Source of the DNA: Coprosoma sp963632935
Lineage (GTDB): Bacteria; Bacillota_I; Bacilli_A; RF39; UBA660
DNA length: 26,226 bases
Assembly: GCA_963632935.1 (NCBI GenBank)
Contig: CAVGWA010000020.1
Coordinates: 1-26,226, forward strand
Direction: 5' to 3'
Part shown: one piece after another, positions 21,907-26,226 of the stretch
How the letters are laid out: each line of letters opens with the position of its first letter
Position numbering within the stretch: position 1 is the stretch's first letter
The notes under the pieces: model-generated
The model's input: the letters and a program-made list of their open reading frames with translations, nothing else
Databases searched by the model: none
Told to the model about the DNA's origin: nothing
Translations under genes and position numbers: made by a program

Positions 21907-22518
21907 ATGATCAGACAAAGCTTACTTCAAATTTTTGATGAAGTTTGGCCAACCATATTAATTAGTAGTGTCATTGCTATTAGTATGAGACTATTTTACT
22001 TAATAAAAAACAAACAAAAAATAATATTTTATCGTGAATTTTTAGCTTTAGTTTTTATTATATATGTTTTATGCTTATTCTATGTTGTAACATTTCAAGA
22101 TGTAGGATGGTCCACTTCAAATTTTATTCCATTTAAAGAAATGTTTAGATATAAACTAGGTAGTAGATTATTTATAAAAAATGTATTAGGAAACATAATA
22201 ATGTTTATGCCATATGGATTTTTTGTTTCATATTATTTAAACCTAAAGAAACCATTATCGTCATTTTTAATGATTTTATTAGTATCAATATCAATTGAAA
22301 CAACCCAACTAATGATTGGTAGAGTCTTTGATATAGATGATATTATTTTAAATGTAATAGGTGGTATGATAGGATTTTACATATATAATTTTTTAAACAT
22401 AATTAATGATCACTTACCAGCAATATTGAAAAATCCAATAGTTTATAATATAATAATTGTAATATGTGTATGTTTAATGGCACTTTATATGTTTAATTTA
22501 ATAGGAGTAGGAGTTTAA
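21907..22518 (+). CDS. VanZ-like family membrane protein
   Basis: Membrane protein of 203 residues with about five hydrophobic segments (17-32, 45-66, 92-112, 118-135, 149-165, last 178-200). It shows the VanZ-like pattern STSNFIPFKEM - NVLGNIIMFMPYGFF - SISIETTQLMIGR - FDIDDIILNVIGGMIG. Function in the family is not settled. It stands between yqfD and ybeY, where most Firmicutes carry phoH and an HD-domain phosphohydrolase gene. Its TAA shares a base with the ybeY ATG. The ATG at 21907 lies just after the yqfD stop, with GGGTGATGG as ribosome binding site. Confidence 0.85.
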   Translation: MIRQSLLQIFDEVWPTILISSVIAISMRLFYLIKNKQKIIFYREFLALVFIIYVLCLFYVVTFQDVGWSTSNFIPFKEMFRYKLGSRLFIKNVLGNIIMFMPYGFFVSYYLNLKKPLSSFLMILLVSISIETTQLMIGRVFDIDDIILNVIGGMIGFYIYNFLNIINDHLPAILKNPIVYNIIIVICVCLMALYMFNLIGVGV

Positions 22519-22964
22519 TGAACGAATTTGAAATATTTAATGAAACTAATGAAAAATTAGATTTAAAAGAAGAAAAAAAGATAATTGAATTTGCATTAAA
22601 ACATGAAAATTTAGAAAATGTTGTTTTTAATGTCATATTTGTAGACGAAAAAAAAATTCAAGAAATTAATAGAAATTATCGGGGCATAGATAGAGTGACT
22701 GATGTCATTAGTTTTGCCTTAGAAGATGGCGATAATAATATTGATTTTGAATTTGGTAGACTACTTGGGGATATTTATATATGCGTTCCAAGAATGAAAC
22801 AGCAAGCAGAAGATTATGGACATAGTTTAAAAAGAGAAATGGGTTTTTTAACCGTTCATGGTCTTTTGCACTTACTTGGATATGATCACATGACAAAAGA
22901 TGAAGAAAAAATTATGTTTTCTAAACAGGAGTTGATTTTAGATGACTACGGTCTTTCGCGATAA
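22518..22964 (+). CDS. ybeY: Endoribonuclease YbeY (16S rRNA maturation)
   Basis: Zinc-dependent RNase of 148 residues needed for 3' processing of 16S rRNA and ribosome quality control. NYRGIDRVTDVISFALED and GRLLGDIYICVPRM are the central strands. The metal site is H-GLL-H-LLGYD-H in VHGLLHLLGYDHMTKDEE, with all three histidines present. Length fits the family. It overlaps dgkA by 23 bases. Confidence 0.95.
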   Translation: MNEFEIFNETNEKLDLKEEKKIIEFALKHENLENVVFNVIFVDEKKIQEINRNYRGIDRVTDVISFALEDGDNNIDFEFGRLLGDIYICVPRMKQQAEDYGHSLKREMGFLTVHGLLHLLGYDHMTKDEEKIMFSKQELILDDYGLSR

Positions 22965-23349
22965 ATTAAAACAAAAAGGATTAAAAAGATTAATAAAAAG
23001 CTTTACATATGCTTTTTCCGGTTTAAAATATGCATTTAAATATGAACAAAATATTTTAGTTCATTCTTTAGCAACAATACTTGTAATAATAGCTGGAATA
23101 TTTTTTAAAATATCTTACTTAGAATGGATTAGTATATTTTTAATAATAGGTCTTGTCATAGCGACAGAATTAATTAATACAAGCATCGAGGCTACAATTG
23201 ATTTAATAACAGATCAAATTAACCCACTTGCTAAAATAGCTAAAGATACTGCAGCAGCAGCAGTTTTAGTATTTGGATTTACCGCATTAATTATTGGTTT
23301 TATAATATTTTTGCCTAAAATAATAAATATGTTTGGAGGAATAATATGA
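22942..23349 (+). CDS. dgkA: Undecaprenol/diacylglycerol kinase
   Basis: Small integral membrane lipid kinase, 135 residues, of the Gram-positive DgkA type, which mainly phosphorylates undecaprenol to supply the cell-wall lipid carrier. SFTYAFSGLKYAFKYEQNILVH, in two pieces, is the N-terminal amphipathic part. Three membrane helices follow, with the active-site segment ATELINTSIEATIDLI and KIAKDTAAAAVL between helices 2 and 3. AGGAG lies in the end of ybeY. Its stop overlaps the era start by four bases. Confidence 0.92.
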   Translation: MTTVFRDKLKQKGLKRLIKSFTYAFSGLKYAFKYEQNILVHSLATILVIIAGIFFKISYLEWISIFLIIGLVIATELINTSIEATIDLITDQINPLAKIAKDTAAAAVLVFGFTALIIGFIIFLPKIINMFGGII

Positions 23350-24233
23350 AAAGTGGATTTGTAAGTTTAGTTGGAAGACCAAATGTTGGGAAAAGTACCT
23401 TATTAAATCAAATAATAGGAACAAAATTAGCAATTACATCTGATAAACCACAAACAACAAGAAATATAATACAAGGTATATATAATGAAGAAGATAGTCA
23501 AATAGTTTTTGTGGATACCCCAGGAATCCATAAGCCAACAAATAAATTGGGAAATCTATTAAATAAAGGGGCTTATTATAGTATAGAGGATGTTGACTTA
23601 ATATGTCTGCTCATTGATGCAAAAGCAGGCCTTGGAAGAGGAGATAAATACATTATTGAAAGGATAAAAGATATAAATAAACCAGTTATTTTAGTTATCA
23701 ACAAAATAGATGGATTAAGTAAAGACGAAGTGTTTTTAAAAATCAATGAATATAAAGATTTATATCCATTTGCTGAAATAGTACCACTATCTGCATTAAA
23801 AAATAAAAACATATCAGAATTAATTAAAGTAATTAAACAATATTTGCCAGATAATATTAAATATTTTGATGATAGTATGATTACAAATAGAAGTATGCAA
23901 TTTATGATAGCAGAAACTGTTAGAGAAAAAATACTATGGTTAACTAAAGAAGAGGTACCACATTCAGTAACCTGCATAGTTGAAAAAGTTATTAAAGATA
24001 AAGATAAAAATATAATTAACGTTGCAATTATTGTTGATAGAGACTCACTTAAAAAAATTATAATTGGTTCTAAAGGAAGTATGATAAAAAAAATAGGCAT
24101 GCTTGCGAGAAAAGATTTAGAACAAATTTTAAACACCAAAGTGTATTTGGATTTATACGTAAAAACAATTGAAAAATGGCGTGATAGAGAAAAATATTTA
24201 GCAGAATTTAACTTTAATGATTTTACTGAATAG
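23346..24233 (+). CDS. era: GTPase Era
   Basis: Ribosome-assembly GTPase of 295 residues that binds the 3' end of 16S rRNA. G1 GRPNVGKST (about 10-18), switch I DKPQTTRN, G3 VDTPGIHKP (about 58-66), G4 NKID (about 119) and SALKNKN (G5) are all present. The C-terminal KH domain is seen in IIIGSKGSMIKKIG and VYLDLYVKTIEKWR. Neighbours ybeY, yqzL and recO are its standard Firmicutes context. A 229-residue minus-strand frame here is a shadow. Confidence 0.97.
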   Translation: MKSGFVSLVGRPNVGKSTLLNQIIGTKLAITSDKPQTTRNIIQGIYNEEDSQIVFVDTPGIHKPTNKLGNLLNKGAYYSIEDVDLICLLIDAKAGLGRGDKYIIERIKDINKPVILVINKIDGLSKDEVFLKINEYKDLYPFAEIVPLSALKNKNISELIKVIKQYLPDNIKYFDDSMITNRSMQFMIAETVREKILWLTKEEVPHSVTCIVEKVIKDKDKNIINVAIIVDRDSLKKIIIGSKGSMIKKIGMLARKDLEQILNTKVYLDLYVKTIEKWRDREKYLAEFNFNDFTE

Positions 24234-24258
24234 AGTGTAAAATCGCAAAAAACATTCG

Positions 24259-24285
24259 CAAACATTTGTTCACTTTTGATATAAT
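24259..24285 (+). promoter_or_regulatory. LexA-like box and -10 upstream of yqzL-recO
   Basis: CAAACATTTGTTCA (24259-24272) matches 8 of 10 fixed positions of the Gram-positive LexA box CGAAC-N4-GTTCG and is a symmetrical site. TATAAT follows at 24280-24285. The -35 is poor (TTCGCA at 24255, 19-bp spacing). The site would lie in the promoter spacer, suited to repression; the match is imperfect. Confidence 0.35.
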
Positions 24286-24352
24286 TAAATTGTAAGATAA
24301 TTTGAATAAAATTATTGAATTAATATCATTATAATATTAGGAGTGGATGAAA

Positions 24353-24469
24353 ATGAAAAAACAAGATTTGTGGAATTTATTTAAAATAACAGGTAAATTA
24401 GAATATTATTTAGCTTATAAAAAAGAGGTAAAAAATGGACTTAGAGAAAGTGAAGGGAATAATAGTTAG
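24353..24469 (+). CDS. yqzL: YqzL-family small protein
   Basis: Thirty-eight residues (MKKQDLWNLFKITGKLEYYL, then AYKKEVKNG and a short tail). The pattern W-x-x-F-x-x-TG-x-x-x-x-Y-L matches YqzL, a tiny Firmicutes protein of unknown function always found between era and recO. AGGAGTGGATGAA precedes the ATG. The frame overlaps the start of recO by 35 bases, so translation of the two is linked. Confidence 0.75.
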   Translation: MKKQDLWNLFKITGKLEYYLAYKKEVKNGLRESEGNNS

Positions 24470-25169
24470 CGAAACTAATTATGGTGAATCAAGTAAAATA
24501 TTAGGAGTTATTACCGATAAATATGGACTGATTTCTGTTATAAGCAAAGGATGCAGAAACTTAAAAAGTTCACTTAGAAGTGTATCTTCTAAATTAACAT
24601 ATGGTACATTTGTCATTTATTATAAACCAAATAAAATATCAACACTAAAAGAAGTTAATATTATAAACAATTTTAAAAATCTTAAAAAAAATATTACTTC
24701 AATTAGCTATGCCACATATATTTTAGAACTCAGTGAAAGTGTTATTAAACAAAGTAATAATATATTTGAATTGCTACTTGCTAGTTTAATTAAAATCGAT
24801 GAAGGCTTTGACCCATTAGTAATAATGAACATTTTAGAACTTAAATATTTAAAATATCTAGGTGTTGAACCCATTTTAGATGAATGTGCTACATGTGGCA
24901 AAAAAACCTCGATAGTTACACTTTCTAGTTATAAAGGTGGCTTCGTTTGTAAAAACTGTCATAGTAATGAAAATATAGTTGATGAAAAAACAATAAAATT
25001 AATTAGAATGCTTTATTATGCTGATATTAGTAAAATATCTAAAATTGAAGTTAGTTTGAAATGCAAAAATGAAATAAATTTATTTTTAGATGATTATTAT
25101 TCTAGATATACGGGACTTTATCTTAAAAGTAAAAATTTCATTAAAAATTTACAAAAACTTATAAATTAA
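24435..25169 (+). CDS. recO: DNA repair protein RecO
   Basis: Recombination mediator of 244 residues, which anneals ssDNA and loads RecA with RecR. The N-terminal OB fold starts VKGIIVSETNYGESSKILGV and includes KYGLISVISKGCRN. A helical middle is followed by a zinc finger CATCGKKT ... GFVCKNCH (about 155-185) with all four cysteines. The start ATG has AAAGAGG 5 bases upstream within yqzL. Length is normal for Firmicutes. Confidence 0.94.
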   Translation: MDLEKVKGIIVSETNYGESSKILGVITDKYGLISVISKGCRNLKSSLRSVSSKLTYGTFVIYYKPNKISTLKEVNIINNFKNLKKNITSISYATYILELSESVIKQSNNIFELLLASLIKIDEGFDPLVIMNILELKYLKYLGVEPILDECATCGKKTSIVTLSSYKGGFVCKNCHSNENIVDEKTIKLIRMLYYADISKISKIEVSLKCKNEINLFLDDYYSRYTGLYLKSKNFIKNLQKLIN

Positions 25170-25196
25170 TTTTAAATTTAAATATCAAAAAAACAT

Positions 25197-25225
25197 TTGA
25201 TTTTATTATAAATATATGGTACAAT
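25197..25225 (+). promoter_or_regulatory. rplS promoter
   Basis: TTGATT (25197-25202) and TACAAT (25220-25225) with 17-bp spacing. Transcription would start near 25232, giving a leader of about 57 nt. Confidence 0.65.
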
Positions 25226-25229
25226 TACC

Positions 25230-25286
25230 ATGTTGTAATCCGCTGATTTACATTATGATTGCAAATTTTAGCAAAGGAGAGTGTTT
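25230..25286 (+). ncRNA. probable ribosomal protein L19 leader
   Basis: The short rplS leader holds TGTTGTAATCCGCTGATTTA, then CATTATGATTGCAAA. Stem TGTAA/TTACA encloses TCCGCTGA, and AATC can also pair with GATT. This resembles the Firmicutes L19 leader, an autoregulatory element where L19 represses its own synthesis. The identification rests on position and the ATCCGCTG core from memory. Confidence 0.5.
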
Positions 25287-25288
25287 AT

Positions 25289-25627
25289 ATGAATTTAGTA
25301 GATAAGATTACTAAAAGTCAAATTAGAACAGATTTACCTGAATTCCGTGTTGGTGACACAATCAAAGTAAACGTTCGTATTATTGAAGGAAAACGTGAAA
25401 GAATTCAAGCTTTCGAAGGCATTGTTATTGCCATTAAAGGGAGCGGTGTTAGTAAAAATTACACTGTTAGAAAAAAATCAAGCGGTGTTGGTGTTGAAAG
25501 AACTTTTCCATATAGTTCACCAAAAGTTGACAGCGTAGAAGTAATTAGAAAAGGTAAAGTTAGACGTGCTAAACTTAATTATTTACGTGATCTTAAAGGA
25601 CAAGCTAAAATTAAAGAAAGAAAATAA
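25289..25627 (+). CDS. rplS: Large-subunit ribosomal protein bL19
   Basis: Ribosomal protein of 112 residues at the 30S/50S interface. LPEFRVGDTIKVNVRIIEGK, RIQAFEGIVIAIKGSGVSKN, YTVRKKSSGVGVERTFPYSS and KGKVRRAKLNYLRDLKGQAK are the conserved blocks, and the protein is full length. The start is ATG 25289, since AAAGGAG lies nine bases upstream. A terminator overlaps the stop codon, so it is monocistronic or ends its operon. Confidence 0.98.
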   Translation: MNLVDKITKSQIRTDLPEFRVGDTIKVNVRIIEGKRERIQAFEGIVIAIKGSGVSKNYTVRKKSSGVGVERTFPYSSPKVDSVEVIRKGKVRRAKLNYLRDLKGQAKIKERK

Positions 25628-25647
25628 GGTCACAAACCTTATTTTTT
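25622..25647 (+). terminator. rplS terminator
   Basis: Stem AAATAAGGT / ACCTTATTT with loop CACAA, followed by T tract. The rplS TAA stop lies in the 5' arm. Confidence 0.85.
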
Positions 25648-25658
25648 AAAATAATTTT

Positions 25659-26204
25659 ATGAATGAAAATATAAAAAAAATAATTTATACTGTAATTCCT
25701 TATATTATAATTATTATTTCAGTTGTTTTAATTCGTAGTTTTATTATTACACCAATCCAAGTAGATGGCTTGTCCATGTATCCAACTTTAACTGATAAAG
25801 AAATTTTAATTTTAAAAAAATATAGTAAAACTTATAACAGATTTGATGTGATTGTTTTTGATTATGATGGCAAAAAATTAATTAAAAGAATAATTGGACT
25901 ACCAGGTGATACTGTTGAATATAAGAATAATAAATTATATATTAATGGTAAATATATAAAGGAAAAATTTTTAGACAGTTATACAGAAACTTATAATTTT
26001 AAATTGGAAAGCATAGGATATAAAAGTGTTCCATCTGATGCATACTTTGTTATGGGTGATAACCGTACTAATTCAACTGATAGTAGGATAATAGGACCAA
26101 TTTCAAAAGATACGATAGATGGCGTAGCAAATTTTACTATATATCCAATTACTAGATTTGGAAAATTTAATGGTTCTTTGTCAAATAGTGTTGGTGAACA
26201 ATAA
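25659..26204 (+). CDS. lepB: Type I signal peptidase
   Basis: Membrane serine protease of 181 residues removing signal peptides from exported proteins. One N-terminal transmembrane helix (about 8-27) is followed by box B VDGLSMYPTL with catalytic S39, box C/D LIKRIIGLPGD with general-base K76, and box E MGDNRTNSTDSR. Length fits the Gram-positive P-type enzyme. No Shine-Dalgarno sequence is seen before the ATG, which sits 12 bases after the rplS terminator, so translation may be weak or leaderless. The last 22 bases of the window hold no assignable feature. Confidence 0.93.
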   Translation: MNENIKKIIYTVIPYIIIIISVVLIRSFIITPIQVDGLSMYPTLTDKEILILKKYSKTYNRFDVIVFDYDGKKLIKRIIGLPGDTVEYKNNKLYINGKYIKEKFLDSYTETYNFKLESIGYKSVPSDAYFVMGDNRTNSTDSRIIGPISKDTIDGVANFTIYPITRFGKFNGSLSNSVGEQ

Positions 26205-26226
26205 ATTTGATAAATGAATTGATATT

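Noticed and set aside
23576..24265. 229-residue open frame on the minus strand
   Set aside because: Lies wholly opposite era, has no ribosome binding site or family features, and its Ser/Leu/Ile-rich composition is what a low-GC antisense frame gives.
1..26226. Mycoplasma-type code (TGA as tryptophan)
   Set aside because: sufS, yqfC and yqfD end in TGA at the expected family lengths, and tryptophans in conserved positions are TGG.

Overview
The window is a very AT-rich chromosomal segment from a low-GC, Gram-positive-type bacterium of the Firmicutes/Bacilli side. A lineage close to the gut RF39/Erysipelotrichia-like Bacilli is my inference; no marker here fixes it. The standard code is in use, since many genes end in TGA and tryptophan is TGG. 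Sporulation is implied by a CotD-like spore coat protein, a YqfC/YqfD pair and YqzL. MurE carries the DNPR motif of meso-diaminopimelate-adding enzymes, and Shine-Dalgarno sites are strong (AGGAGG/GGTGAT).

Layout. 1-4.3 kb holds envelope functions: a nucleotide-sugar dehydrogenase with an abnormal or cut N-terminus, a secreted Cys-rich repeat protein whose start codon seems lost, a VanZ-like membrane protein, a LytR-CpsA-Psr (LCP) ligase and, on the other strand, the CotD-like coat protein. A 338-bp stretch without a convincing gene contains a perfect 19-bp inverted repeat. 4.6-8.9 kb holds a HIT hydrolase (minus) and sufC-sufD-sufS. The expected sufU and sufB are missing at the end of that operon, and a decayed IS3-family element sits there instead. 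murE follows on the minus strand.

10.4-12.7 kb is a metal-efflux operon: a CadC/SmtB-type repressor with both metal sites intact, and a CPC-type P1B ATPase, behind an operator-overlapped promoter. 12.7-14.9 kb is nested mobile DNA: an IS3-family element inside the remains of an IS66-family element. A tRNA-Ser(GCU) gene with promoter and terminator follows. Then comes a two-gene unit (DUF2318 protein plus membrane-anchored thioredoxin-like protein) whose promoter spacer is filled by a CsoR/CstR-type palindrome, and then a truncated IS30-family transposase. The stretch from murE to about 16.9 kb therefore looks like a metal/redox accessory region built up by repeated IS insertion.

17.0-20.4 kb holds a DUF1292 protein, an unrecognised 570-residue coiled-coil protein, an NfeD-like protein and an SPFH/stomatin-like protein, possibly a membrane-microdomain unit. 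20.4-26.2 kb is the conserved housekeeping run yqfC-yqfD-(VanZ-like)-ybeY-dgkA-era-yqzL-recO, then rplS with a likely L19 leader, and lepB. phoH and the HD-domain gene usual between yqfD and ybeY in Firmicutes are absent, and a VanZ-like gene takes that place.

The observations most worth following are the CsoR-type operator driving the DUF2318/thioredoxin pair, the leader peptide plus Shine-Dalgarno-sequestering hairpin before yqfC, the truncated suf operon, the shared IS-end motif found at four or five places, and the Cys-rich secreted protein with the lost start codon.
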